Shown one piece after another: positions 9,020 through 16,620 of a stretch of 43,528 bases of DNA. Source of the DNA: Erysipelothrix sp. (GTDB lineage: Bacteria; Bacillota_I; Bacilli_A; Erysipelotrichales; Erysipelotrichaceae); NCBI GenBank assembly GCA_018335655.1, contig JAGXRX010000038.1:1-43528 (forward strand), in the 5' to 3' direction. The notes under the pieces are model-generated. The model was given only the letters and a program-made list of their open reading frames with translations. It searched no databases and was not told where the DNA came from. The number at the start of each line of letters is the position of its first letter. Position 1 is the stretch's first letter. The position numbers and the translations under genes were made by a program.

Positions 9020-9475
9020 ATGAAAATCATTGTTCAAAGAGTATTAGAAGCATATGTTAAAGTAGAAGAGAACGTGGTTTCTCATATTAATCAAGGATAT
9101 TGTCTTTTTGTTGGTATTTGTCAAAACGACACATTGAGCACAATGGATTTAATGGCAAAGAAAGTATCAAAACTTAGAATATTTGAAGATGAAAACGGTA
9201 AGATGAACCATGATATTCATTCAACCACTAAAGAAGTCCTTAGTATTTCACAGTTTACCCTTTGTGCAGATACTAGAAAAGGAAATCGCCCAAGTTTCAC
9301 TAATGCTATGAATGCTCAAGATGCAAAACAATATTTTGATTATTTCAATAAAGCATTAGAATCACATGGTTTAATTGTTAAACAAGGAGTATTTCAAGCC
9401 GAGATGAAAGTACATCTCATTAATGATGGACCACTCACCATCATCCTGGAGGAAAACTATGACACTCATTCTTAA
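9020..9475 (+). CDS. dtd: D-aminoacyl-tRNA deacylase Dtd
   Basis: 151 residues, typical for Dtd1. It hydrolyses D-amino acids (and glycine mis-attached to tRNA-Ala) from tRNA. It begins MKIIVQRVLEAYVKVEENV like the family. The SQFTLCADTRKGNRPSF block is the conserved SQFTL..D..KG.RPSF motif, and the C-terminal NDGPLTIIL is the GP cross-subunit motif. A GAGGAAAAG box precedes ATG 9020. It overlaps folD by 17 bases. Confidence 0.96.
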   Translation: MKIIVQRVLEAYVKVEENVVSHINQGYCLFVGICQNDTLSTMDLMAKKVSKLRIFEDENGKMNHDIHSTTKEVLSISQFTLCADTRKGNRPSFTNAMNAQDAKQYFDYFNKALESHGLIVKQGVFQAEMKVHLINDGPLTIILEENYDTHS

Positions 9476-10295
9476 TGGAGTCGCTGCATCACAAGCGATT
9501 AAAGAACAAATCAAACAAACTGTTACACAAGAACGAGAAAAGCCACATTTAGTGGTTGTTTTAGTCGGAGATAATCTAGCAAGCGAAGTATACGTCAAGA
9601 ATAAAGAGAAATCATGTAAAGAAGTTGGATTCATGTCTTCTGTTAAACGATATGATTCTACAATATCTCAAGAAGCTTTATTCAAAGAACTTGATAAACT
9701 CAATAATGATAAAGACATTCATGGTATTATTGTGCAGTTACCATTACCTAATCATATTAATGCTAATGAAATCATTGATCATATTGCCCCCCATAAAGAT
9801 GTTGATGGATTTCATCCACTTAATGTTGGTAATCTACACAGAGGACAATCAAGTTTTGTGAGTGCAACCCCACTTGGTATTTTAAGACTCTTAGAATTTT
9901 ATAGTATTGATGTCGTGTCAAAACATGTAGTAGTTGTGGGTAGATCAAATATCGTAGGAAAACCAATTGCTGCGTTACTATTAAATGCTAATGCAACAGT
10001 CACAATCACACATAGTAAAACAAAAAATCTAATGCATCATACAAAACAAGCAGATATACTTATAGTTGCGGTAGGGATTAAGCAACTAATCACTGAAGAA
10101 TATGTCAAAGAGGGAGTAGTTATTGTTGATGTAGGTATACATCGCAATGATGATGGAACTCTATGTGGTGATGTTCACCCAAGTGCTTATGCATTATCAT
10201 CAGCCTATTCACCAGTACCAAAAGGAGTAGGCCCAATGACCATAGCAGCACTACTCTTAAATACATTACAAGCATTTCAGGAAAGAGGAAGATAA
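9459..10295 (+). CDS. folD: Bifunctional methylenetetrahydrofolate dehydrogenase/cyclohydrolase FolD
   Basis: 278 residues from ATG 9459 (CTGGAGGAA box at 9447-9455). FolD interconverts 5,10-methylene-, methenyl- and 10-formyl-THF. The catalytic Lys lies in SEVYVKNKEKSCKEVG; IVQLPLPNH and KDVDGFHPLN follow, then the NADP-binding VVVVGRSNIVGKP and the C-terminal PVPKGVGPMTIAALL (usually PVPGGVGPMT, here Lys for Gly). It starts inside dtd and ends two bases before the DUF951 gene. It supplies one-carbon units also used by glyA further along. Confidence 0.96.
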   Translation: MTLILNGVAASQAIKEQIKQTVTQEREKPHLVVVLVGDNLASEVYVKNKEKSCKEVGFMSSVKRYDSTISQEALFKELDKLNNDKDIHGIIVQLPLPNHINANEIIDHIAPHKDVDGFHPLNVGNLHRGQSSFVSATPLGILRLLEFYSIDVVSKHVVVVGRSNIVGKPIAALLLNANATVTITHSKTKNLMHHTKQADILIVAVGIKQLITEEYVKEGVVIVDVGIHRNDDGTLCGDVHPSAYALSSAYSPVPKGVGPMTIAALLLNTLQAFQERGR

Positions 10296-10296
10296 T

Positions 10297-10494
10297 ATGG
10301 TATACCAACTTCACGATATCGTTCAACTCAAGAAAGATCACCCATGCAAAAAATCATCTTTTTGGGAAATAACTCGCATGGGAGTCGATATTAAGTTAAA
10401 ATGTCTAGGGTGTGGTTCAAGTGTTATGCTTGAGCGCATCGAGTTTGATAAAAGACTCAAGAAAATAATACAAAAAGCAGAAACAACTCAGTAA
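10297..10494 (+). CDS. DUF951 family small protein
   Basis: 65 residues. The pattern HDIVQLKKDHPCKKSSFWEI, then RMGVDIKLKCLGCGSSVML and FDKRLKKI, matches DUF951 small basic proteins that precede ychF in many Firmicutes. It has C-x2-C plus one earlier Cys, suggesting metal binding, and an SH3-like length. It starts one base after folD and ends 12 bases before ychF, so it is in the same operon. The function is not established. Confidence 0.85.
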   Translation: MVYQLHDIVQLKKDHPCKKSSFWEITRMGVDIKLKCLGCGSSVMLERIEFDKRLKKIIQKAETTQ

Positions 10495-10506
10495 GGAAAA
10501 GATGTT

Positions 10507-11607
10507 ATGTCACTCACAGCAGGTATTGTAGGACTTCCCAATGTCGGAAAGTCTACTCTTTTTAACGCCATTACGCGCTCACAAGTTGAAGCCGCGAACT
10601 ATCCATTTGCAACTATAGATAAAAATGTCGGTGTGGTAGAAGTACCAGATCAACGTCTCTATGATTTAGCCGCCCTTTTTAATCCAAAGAAAACCATTCC
10701 AACAACCTTTGAATTTACAGATATTGCAGGCCTTGTGAAAGGTGCAGCATCAGGAGAAGGTCTTGGTAATAAGTTTCTTTCTCATATTCGTGAAGTGGAT
10801 GCTATTGTTCATGTTGTTAGATGCTTTAAGAATGATGATGTTATTCACGTGGAAGGAAGTGTTGATCCAATCCGTGATATAGAAATCATTGATGTCGAAT
10901 TAGCACTATCAGATTTAAGTAGCGTACAAAGCAGAATTAATAAAGTAGCACGTATGGCTAAATCAAATGATAAAACCGCGATAGCAGAACATGAAGTACT
11001 TCAAAAATGTGTTCAACCTCTTAATGAAGGAAAACGCTTATATGCTTTAGAGTTCACCCAAGAAGAAAAAGAAATTCTAAAAGGATTTCATTTACTAACT
11101 AGCAAACCAGTTATATATGTAGCAAACTTATCAGAACAAGAAATAGCACATCCAGAACAAAACCCATATTATCAAGCAGTTGTTGAATATGCTAAAGAAC
11201 ACCAAGCTTTAGTCATTCCTATTTCTGCAAAGATAGAAGAAGAAATATCTCTACTTGAAGAAGATGAAAAAGCAATGTTTCTAGAAGAATTAGGAATCAA
11301 TCAATCAGGTCTTGATCAGATTATTGTTGCGTCCTATAACATCTTAAACTTAAAAACATACTTCACAGCAGGACCACAAGAGGTTAGAGCATGGACATTC
11401 ACTTCAGGGATGAAAGCCCCAGAATGTGCAGGCATTATCCATAGTGATTTTGAAAAAGGCTTCATTAGAGCAGAAGCGTATCACATACAAGACATTTTGG
11501 TGTACAAGACAGAAGCAGCTCTTAAAGATGCAGGCAAACTACGTGTTGAAGGAAAAGCATATGAAGTTAAAGATGGCGATGTATTACACTTCAGATTTAA
11601 TGTATAG
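10507..11607 (+). CDS. ychF: Redox-regulated ATPase YchF (Obg-like, OLA1 family)
   Basis: 366 residues. The G1 motif [15 protein letters not shown] is at ~8-22, G3 is [20 protein letters not shown], and the G4 position reads NLSE (NxxE rather than NKxD), which is the feature giving this GTPase-like family ATP preference. A coiled-coil insert spans ~130-200, and a C-terminal TGS domain ends in [11 protein letters not shown]. It is ribosome-associated and linked to stress and translation control. Its ATG at 10507 follows an AAGGAAAAG box. Confidence 0.96.
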   Translation: MSLTAGIVGLPNVGKSTLFNAITRSQVEAANYPFATIDKNVGVVEVPDQRLYDLAALFNPKKTIPTTFEFTDIAGLVKGAASGEGLGNKFLSHIREVDAIVHVVRCFKNDDVIHVEGSVDPIRDIEIIDVELALSDLSSVQSRINKVARMAKSNDKTAIAEHEVLQKCVQPLNEGKRLYALEFTQEEKEILKGFHLLTSKPVIYVANLSEQEIAHPEQNPYYQAVVEYAKEHQALVIPISAKIEEEISLLEEDEKAMFLEELGINQSGLDQIIVASYNILNLKTYFTAGPQEVRAWTFTSGMKAPECAGIIHSDFEKGFIRAEAYHIQDILVYKTEAALKDAGKLRVEGKAYEVKDGDVLHFRFNV

Positions 11608-11627
11608 TCGATAATTTATTGTAATTT

Positions 11628-11636
11628 TGGTATAAT
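11628..11636 (+). promoter_or_regulatory. Extended -10 promoter of darA
   Basis: TGGTATAAT: a TGn element joined to a perfect TATAAT, 25 bp before darA. There is no recognisable -35 box, as is common for extended -10 promoters. It gives darA its own transcript apart from ychF. Confidence 0.55.
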
Positions 11637-11660
11637 GTAATAAATATAGGAGGTGTTTTT

Positions 11661-11984
11661 ATGAAACTAGTACTCGCCATTGTCTCCAATGATGATGCAT
11701 CCAATGTATCCACAGCATTAACTAAAGAGAATTTCTCAGTAACTCGTTTAGCAACAACTGGGGGCTTCTTAAGAGCTGGTAACACCACCCTAATTGTTGG
11801 ATGTGAAGATGATTTAGTAGAAAAAGCTATTGAGCTTATTGGACAAGAATCAAAACGTCGTACAGAAATTGTACCATCGACTGCATCATATGATATTGGC
11901 CGTTATGCTTCATTCCCAGTTGAGGTTCAAGTTGGAGGAGCCACAATATTCGTTTTAGATGTCGCACAATTCATAAAAATTTAA
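11661..11984 (+). CDS. darA: Cyclic-di-AMP receptor DarA/PstA (PII-like)
   Basis: 107 residues. MKLVLAIVSNDDASNVSTAL, then FSVTRLATTGGFLRAGNTT and the C-terminal FPVEVQVGGATIFVLDVAQF match the c-di-AMP-binding PII-like protein of Bacillus, Listeria and Staphylococcus. The TTGGFLRxGNTT loop carries the conserved nucleotide-contact residues. Its downstream partner is unknown in most species. It has a strong TAGGAGGTG box, its own promoter and its own terminator. It implies that c-di-AMP signalling exists in this organism, although no cyclase lies in the window. Confidence 0.93.
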   Translation: MKLVLAIVSNDDASNVSTALTKENFSVTRLATTGGFLRAGNTTLIVGCEDDLVEKAIELIGQESKRRTEIVPSTASYDIGRYASFPVEVQVGGATIFVLDVAQFIKI

Positions 11985-11988
11985 CAAG

Positions 11989-12018
11989 AACTGTCTAACA
12001 CTATGTTAGGCAGTTTTT
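11989..12018 (+). terminator. Terminator of darA
   Basis: AACTGTCTAACA (11989-12000) and TGTTAGGCAGTT (12004-12015) form a 12-bp stem with one G-U and a three-base loop, then a short T run. Confidence 0.8.
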
Positions 12019-12044
12019 AATTCGGTTACATTAATGTCTATGTT

Positions 12045-12073
12045 TTGATATTTGATTGATAAGTTTGTATAAT
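12045..12073 (+). promoter_or_regulatory. Promoter of the SARP/BTAD-like regulator
   Basis: TTGATA (12045-12050), 17-bp spacer, TATAAT (12068-12073), 31 bp before the start codon. Confidence 0.7.
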
Positions 12074-12104
12074 ATAATCACTAACACCCAATAAGGATCA
12101 TTAT

Positions 12105-13304
12105 ATGGAACAAACTCGCGTGAGAATTGGAATCACTACTTTTGGAGAATTAACTTTCATTCATCAATGTGAGGTTTTTCGAGTAGATGGATACTTAACA
12201 AAGAACGTTCGTTATCTACTAGAACTTCTTATTTATTATAGAATGACACCTCTCTCAAAAAATCAGATCATTGATTTACTATGGTCTGGAAGTCACAATC
12301 CTGAAAGTGCGTTAAAGTTTACGGTGCATCGTTTAAGACAAGCACTTAAAGATATCCCTTTATTTGAAGAAACATCCTTAATCGTAACAACCAAACATGG
12401 ATATGATTTAAATCCAGAATTTGATTATGATATTGACTTTGAAGAAGTCGATAATCTTTGGAAGCAAATCCAATTTCCAAGCAAAATTGAAAAAGATAAA
12501 AAGAAGCAAATAATGTCGCTTGTCAGCAAAATAAACAAGCCCTTTTTAACCTCTAGCAGTTCACTTTTGTGGACAATACCTATTCGAGAGTATTACACTA
12601 ATATATATAATCAAACCATGATTATGTTACTAAAGAAGACAGAAGCACTGCATAAGTATCAAGATCTTATTCAATATTCTCAACGAGCAATATCATTTGA
12701 TCGCTTCAATGAAGACTTTCATTATTATCACATTCTAGGGCTTATCCATGATCGCCAGATACGACAAGCTATCGAGGCCTATGAAAAGACAAGAGAATTG
12801 TTCTTTAATGAACTTAAGGTTGATCTATCCGATAAAACCAAAGAACTATTCAAATTACTTTTATCAAAAGATGAGATGAATTTCGTGAAGATGGGAGACT
12901 TGATACTAAATCTTAATGATAATTCACCTCTCGATGGCGCATTCTATTGTGAATATGAAGTGTTCAAGAGAATTTATCAAAATCAAATGCGTGCACAAGT
13001 AAGAAGTCGTGAACTTGTTTGCTTAGTTATTCTAGAGTTAAGAAACACTCAGGCAGAATATGACATGAGTAAGGCAATGGAGAAACTCAAAAAAGCAATT
13101 GATCACGGATTAAGAGGTTCTGATGTTTACTCTCGGATAAACTCATTACAGTTCGTATTACTACTTCCATGTAAGACAAAAGATAATGGATACACCATTA
13201 TCGAGCGAATACAACGACAATTCCATAAAACAATAAGTCGTGATTTGGTTAAGTTATATAGTTACATGAATGTCATGGAGAATATTCCACAAAGTTCAGA
13301 ATAA
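12105..13304 (+). CDS. SARP/AfsR-like transcriptional regulator (winged helix + BTAD/TPR)
   Basis: 399 residues with two regions. The N-terminal ~100 residues look like an OmpR/PhoB-type winged helix: LTKNVRYLLELLIYY, then LSKNQIIDLLWSGSHNPESALKFTVHRLRQAL, then a wing ending in HGYDL. The middle (~150-250) is helical and resembles the bacterial transcriptional activation domain (TPR-like), with LGLIHDRQIRQAIEAYEKTRELF. The C-terminal ~150 residues are helical and unassigned. There is no receiver, ATPase or membrane segment. It lies alone under its own promoter, directly before a c-di-GMP riboswitch and a wall-anchored protein gene, which makes those genes plausible targets; that is inference from position. 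Confidence 0.75.
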   Translation: MEQTRVRIGITTFGELTFIHQCEVFRVDGYLTKNVRYLLELLIYYRMTPLSKNQIIDLLWSGSHNPESALKFTVHRLRQALKDIPLFEETSLIVTTKHGYDLNPEFDYDIDFEEVDNLWKQIQFPSKIEKDKKKQIMSLVSKINKPFLTSSSSLLWTIPIREYYTNIYNQTMIMLLKKTEALHKYQDLIQYSQRAISFDRFNEDFHYYHILGLIHDRQIRQAIEAYEKTRELFFNELKVDLSDKTKELFKLLLSKDEMNFVKMGDLILNLNDNSPLDGAFYCEYEVFKRIYQNQMRAQVRSRELVCLVILELRNTQAEYDMSKAMEKLKKAIDHGLRGSDVYSRINSLQFVLLLPCKTKDNGYTIIERIQRQFHKTISRDLVKLYSYMNVMENIPQSSE

Positions 13305-13398
13305 ATTTCGAATTTAAAGGCAAATATAACCATATTCTAACCACATTAATACATAATGTCATTAATAATACGGTTATTATTTGAAATGATGGGTTATT

Positions 13399-13523
13399 GT
13401 CCCATCACAATCACATTTGAATCTAGGCAAACTACACGAAAGTGTAGGGCGCAAAGTCCGACGTCTAAGGTGAAAACTATGATGGGTCAACTGCATAATA
13501 CAATTATGTGGTTGGCCTTTTTT
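13399..13523 (+). promoter_or_regulatory. c-di-GMP-I (GEMM-I) riboswitch with intrinsic terminator
   Basis: The GEMM-I core is visible: GGCAAAC (13426-13432), a 6-bp hairpin CTACAC-GAAA-GTGTAG, then GGGCGCAAAGTCC. A second arm follows with CTAAG and TATG strands that resemble the 11-nt receptor for a GAAA tetraloop. The 3' element GGGTCAAC is followed by a strong terminator: 13485-13498 pairs with 13504-13517 over 14 bp (three G-U), loop of five, then six T. The terminator's 5' arm is the aptamer's own 3' element, so folding of one excludes the other. This predicts that ligand turns expression on. It lies 20 bp ahead of the InlB-repeat protein gene. It is more divergent than the tandem pair downstream. 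Confidence 0.83.
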
Positions 13524-13542
13524 CCTTAAAGGAGGGAAAGTT

Positions 13543-16203
13543 ATGAAAAAAATCTTTCACAAACTTCTATCTTCATTTGTGTCATTGATGCTTGTTGTTA
13601 CAGCATCGTTTGTGCCAGAATTATTCAATTTTAGCACGGCAAACGCAGTGGGGACCTATCAAGCTGATTCTGGGGTTTATGATTTACTTGGAACCTCAAC
13701 CAACGACCACACAGATGCATTCTATTTGTGGCAAAATGGAAATACTATTTATGTTGCTGTTACAGTCAACGTAAATGAGAATCAATTGAATGATGTTCAA
13801 ATGAATGGTGTCAGTGCCACTACAATTGATTACTTAGGCAAGAGTGTTCTCTTAAATGTCTACCAAACAGGTAATCTTGGTGGAACACCAATTCTAAGTG
13901 TTATGCCACCTGCTAAGACATCAAACAATCCAAATAGTTGGGTTATTGCTGGATTTGTCATGACGACTATTCCAAGTAGCTTCCAACTATCTGTTTTGAC
14001 ACCTGGTGGTCATGCGATTACGAATGTTACTTATACAGTAAGTGGAGTATTAGATGTATATCATCAATATCCACCAACTGCACCAACTTTAGATGAAGGG
14101 CAATCACTTGGAAGTAACACTTTAGGAGGTATTGCTGCTGGTACTTATACTTTTAATCCAAGTCCTACATTAGGATTTGAATACTCCAGTGTTACTCTTG
14201 AAGTTGATGGCGTTTTAGTTGGTACAGCTGTAATGGGAACAGCATCTTCATTCCCGATTGCAGATGGTGTCATTAACGTTAGTGCTAGTGGTGTCATTAG
14301 TCTAGTGTTAAGTCAAACTTCAGGAAGAGAATATGATTTCACATATTCATATCAACTATCTGATTATCTATTAACAATTCTTTATGAATTCGAAGATGGA
14401 ACAACCGCAGCAACAACTTATACTGATACTTTAAACTATCAAGATCCATATAGTGTTGCATCACCTTCCATTACTGGATTTACTCCAGATGTTGCGACAG
14501 TTTCAGGTACAATGCCTGCACAAAATCGCACAGTTACAGTTACTTACACAGCTATTGATTATTCATTTACTTTCGTTCCTAATTGGGGCAGTGAAGTCAA
14601 TGAAGTGAGATCATTCAATGTAGGTGGTAGTGTAACTCCTCCAACATTCACTCGTGATGGATATACATTTACGGGTTGGACAACAGATCAAGCGGGTCTA
14701 GTTCTATATGTTGCTGGATTTACAAACTTATCTGCATCTGACAAAACAGTTTATGCACAGTGGGAAGCAATTGATTACACATTTACCTTCAATCCAAATT
14801 GGGGTAGTGAAGTCAATGTTGATCGCACATTTATTATTGGTGGTAGCGTAACTCCACCTACCTTCACACGTACTGGCTTTACCTTCACAGGTTGGTCATT
14901 AGATGCTGAAGGTACACAAGCTGTTACTCAATTCAGTAATCTTCCTTCCGGAGACAAAACAGTTTATGCACAATGGTCTCAAAATGATTATTCATTTACA
15001 TTCGACCCTAACTGGGGTAGTGAAATTAATGTAATTCAATCATTTAACTTCGGTGGTAGTGTTGCGGGTACAACCTTCACACGCACTGGTTATACATTTA
15101 CTGGTTGGACTACTGATGAAGCTGGATTAGTGGCTTATGTTGGTGGATTAACAAATCTACCAGCAGAAAACATTTATGTCTATGCACAGTGGGAAGCTAT
15201 TGATTACACATTCACATTTGATCCAAACTTCGGCGTTGTTCCAAATGTAGTTCAAGAATTTAATGTCGGTGGTAGTGTTGCGGGTACAATATTCGCACGC
15301 ACTGGTTATACATTTACTGGTTGGACTACTGATGAAGCTGGGTTAGTAGCTTACGTAGGTGGATTAACAAATCTACCAGCAGAAAACATTTATGTCTATG
15401 CACAATGGGAAGCTATTGATTACACATTCACATTTGATCCAAACTTCGGCGTTGAAGTTAATGTCGATCTAGAATTCAATATTGGTGGTAGTGTAACTCC
15501 TCCAACATTCACTCGTGAAGGATTCGTCTTTGATGGTTGGACATTGGATGAAGAAGGACTAGTTCCATATGTTGATGGATTTACAAACCTAAGCGCATCT
15601 GACAAAACAGTCTATGCACAATGGGAAGCAATTGATTACACATTCACATTTGATCCAAACTTCGGTGATGGTCCAAATGTAGTTCAAGAATTTAATATCG
15701 GTGGTAGTGTTGCTGGAACTGAGTTCACACGTGAAGGATTCGTCTTTGATGGATGGACTTTAGATGAAGCAGGACTTATCGATTACATGGGTGGATTAGA
15801 AAATCTACCTGCAGGAAACATTTATGTCTATGCACAGTGGGCGGAAGTATTAGGAGAAGAAGATGAATTATTCACATTAACATTTGTGACAAATATGATC
15901 GGTATCTCTTACCCTCCAGTCCTATTTGAAGAAGGCGATGAAATTATGCCTCCAACTCCAACTAAAGAAGGTTATGTATTCCTAGGTTGGTACATGGATG
16001 AAGAGTTCAGCGAGCTATTTGATTTCTCAATGATGCCAGCAAATGACGTAACAGTATTTGCTGATTGGGGAGAAGTATTAGGCGATGATGATGAAGATCT
16101 ACCACAAACTAGTGATACTCCATTCAGACCATTCGCAGTATTCTTCTTAATCTTTGGTATAATTGCTGTAGCATTTGGCAAAAAAGAAGAAGAAGTTCTT
16201 TAA
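13543..16203 (+). CDS. Secreted wall-anchored protein with InlB B-type repeats and LPxTG-like signal
   Basis: 886 residues; AAAGGAGGG box before ATG 13543. The signal peptide (~1-35) ends ANA. Residues ~36-270 are a unique, probably ligand-binding, N-terminal region, followed by a MucBP-like unit (~280-338). Six InlB/Listeria-Bacteroides (Flg_new-type) repeats start at residues 339, 411, 482, 554, 626 and 698. Each opens with DY(T/S)FTFxPN(W/F)G and ends VYAQW, with a 71-72-residue period; a seventh degenerate copy lies at ~775-845. The C-terminus has LPQTS at 853-857, a hydrophobic helix and a KKEEE tail: a sortase signal in which Gly of LPxTG is Ser. It is likely an adhesin on the cell wall, controlled by the c-di-GMP riboswitch just upstream. 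The ligand is unknown. Confidence 0.9.
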   Translation: MKKIFHKLLSSFVSLMLVVTASFVPELFNFSTANAVGTYQADSGVYDLLGTSTNDHTDAFYLWQNGNTIYVAVTVNVNENQLNDVQMNGVSATTIDYLGKSVLLNVYQTGNLGGTPILSVMPPAKTSNNPNSWVIAGFVMTTIPSSFQLSVLTPGGHAITNVTYTVSGVLDVYHQYPPTAPTLDEGQSLGSNTLGGIAAGTYTFNPSPTLGFEYSSVTLEVDGVLVGTAVMGTASSFPIADGVINVSASGVISLVLSQTSGREYDFTYSYQLSDYLLTILYEFEDGTTAATTYTDTLNYQDPYSVASPSITGFTPDVATVSGTMPAQNRTVTVTYTAIDYSFTFVPNWGSEVNEVRSFNVGGSVTPPTFTRDGYTFTGWTTDQAGLVLYVAGFTNLSASDKTVYAQWEAIDYTFTFNPNWGSEVNVDRTFIIGGSVTPPTFTRTGFTFTGWSLDAEGTQAVTQFSNLPSGDKTVYAQWSQNDYSFTFDPNWGSEINVIQSFNFGGSVAGTTFTRTGYTFTGWTTDEAGLVAYVGGLTNLPAENIYVYAQWEAIDYTFTFDPNFGVVPNVVQEFNVGGSVAGTIFARTGYTFTGWTTDEAGLVAYVGGLTNLPAENIYVYAQWEAIDYTFTFDPNFGVEVNVDLEFNIGGSVTPPTFTREGFVFDGWTLDEEGLVPYVDGFTNLSASDKTVYAQWEAIDYTFTFDPNFGDGPNVVQEFNIGGSVAGTEFTREGFVFDGWTLDEAGLIDYMGGLENLPAGNIYVYAQWAEVLGEEDELFTLTFVTNMIGISYPPVLFEEGDEIMPPTPTKEGYVFLGWYMDEEFSELFDFSMMPANDVTVFADWGEVLGDDDEDLPQTSDTPFRPFAVFFLIFGIIAVAFGKKEEEVL
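15052..15453 (+). repeat. Near-identical 216-bp tandem repeat units inside the surface protein gene
   Basis: Bases 15052-15237 and 15268-15453 are the same 186-nt stretch at a 216-bp offset, with eight differences by eye. Neighbouring repeats are clearly more diverged, so this pair is the most recent duplication in the repeat array. Confidence 0.85.
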
Positions 16204-16214
16204 AAAATAACAGT

Positions 16215-16249
16215 AAGAGAGCATGATCTAACGATTATGCTCTTTTTTT
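16215..16249 (+). terminator. Terminator of the InlB-repeat protein gene
   Basis: Arms 16215-16228 and 16233-16246 (core AGAGCAT/ATGCTCT, two G-U pairs), loop TAAC, followed by seven T. Confidence 0.88.
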
Positions 16250-16270
16250 GTTGTTTAAGTGTAATATAAC

Positions 16271-16324
16271 TTGCATATTAGATATATATATGATATATAT
16301 TAGGTGTAAAGATTTATCTTTACA
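16271..16324 (+). promoter_or_regulatory. Candidate promoter and 20-bp inverted repeat ahead of tandem riboswitches
   Basis: This lies in the 417-base gap between the surface-protein gene and the CAP gene. TTGCAT (16271-16276) and TATATA (16294-16299, 17-bp spacing) sit in a very AT-rich stretch and are the best promoter candidate. Directly after, TGTAAAGAT and ATCTTTACA form a 9-2-9 inverted repeat (16305-16324), at or just after the expected start site. It could be an operator or a 5' stabilising hairpin. Confidence 0.4.
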
Positions 16325-16351
16325 ATTTTGAATATATCACGTAAAGAACTT

Positions 16352-16451
16352 TTTACTGATAAAGGCAAACCATGAGTGATCATGGGACGCAAAACTAAAG
16401 GGTCTTCATTTATTTGAAGATAGCCAGTTGCCAAAGAATGTGTTCTTTTTT
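16352..16451 (+). promoter_or_regulatory. c-di-GMP-I riboswitch, first of tandem pair
   Basis: Close match to GEMM-I: ACTGATAAAGGCAAACC, hairpin CCATGA-GTGA-TCATGG with a GNRA loop, GGGACGCAAAACT, second arm TCTTCA/TGAAGA, then ATAGCCAGTTGCC. A small hairpin AAAGAA-TGTG-TTCTTT (16433-16448) plus T run follows and may terminate. AAAGAAC at 16343-16349 is complementary to GTTCTTT at 16442-16448, so a pairing that encloses the aptamer could compete with that hairpin. Confidence 0.92.
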
Positions 16452-16494
16452 GTACTTTAAGACAAAATGAAACATTAATCAGTTATTAGGACAA

Positions 16495-16590
16495 TTTACT
16501 GATAAAGGCAAACCACAAGTGATTGTGGGACGCAAAACTAGAGGGTCTTCGCCAAGAAGATAGCCAGTTACCAAAGAAACTGTTCTTTTT
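16495..16590 (+). promoter_or_regulatory. c-di-GMP-I riboswitch, second of tandem pair
   Basis: Same architecture as the copy 143 nt upstream: TTTACTGATAAAGGCAAACC, hairpin CCACAA-GTGA-TTGTGG, GGGACGCAAAACT, arm TCTTC-GCCAA-GAAGA, ATAGCCAGTTACC. AAAGAA-ACTG-TTCTTT plus T run (16573-16590) could terminate. CTGTTCTT (16580-16587) can instead pair with AAGAACAG (16596-16603), just before the CAP gene's ribosome site. The loop and arm changes preserve pairing relative to the first copy. Confidence 0.92.
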
Positions 16591-16620
16591 TATTCAAGAA
16601 CAGTAGGTAGGAGTAAAATT

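Noticed and set aside
13426-13460. GEMM-I variant selective for cGAMP
   Set aside because: The purine expected to change in cGAMP-preferring variants is still G before GCAAAC in all three copies, by my reading. Ligand choice still needs a binding assay.
14557-15840. Regular repeats as CRISPR
   Set aside because: Repeats are coding, in frame, about 216 bp long and without spacers.
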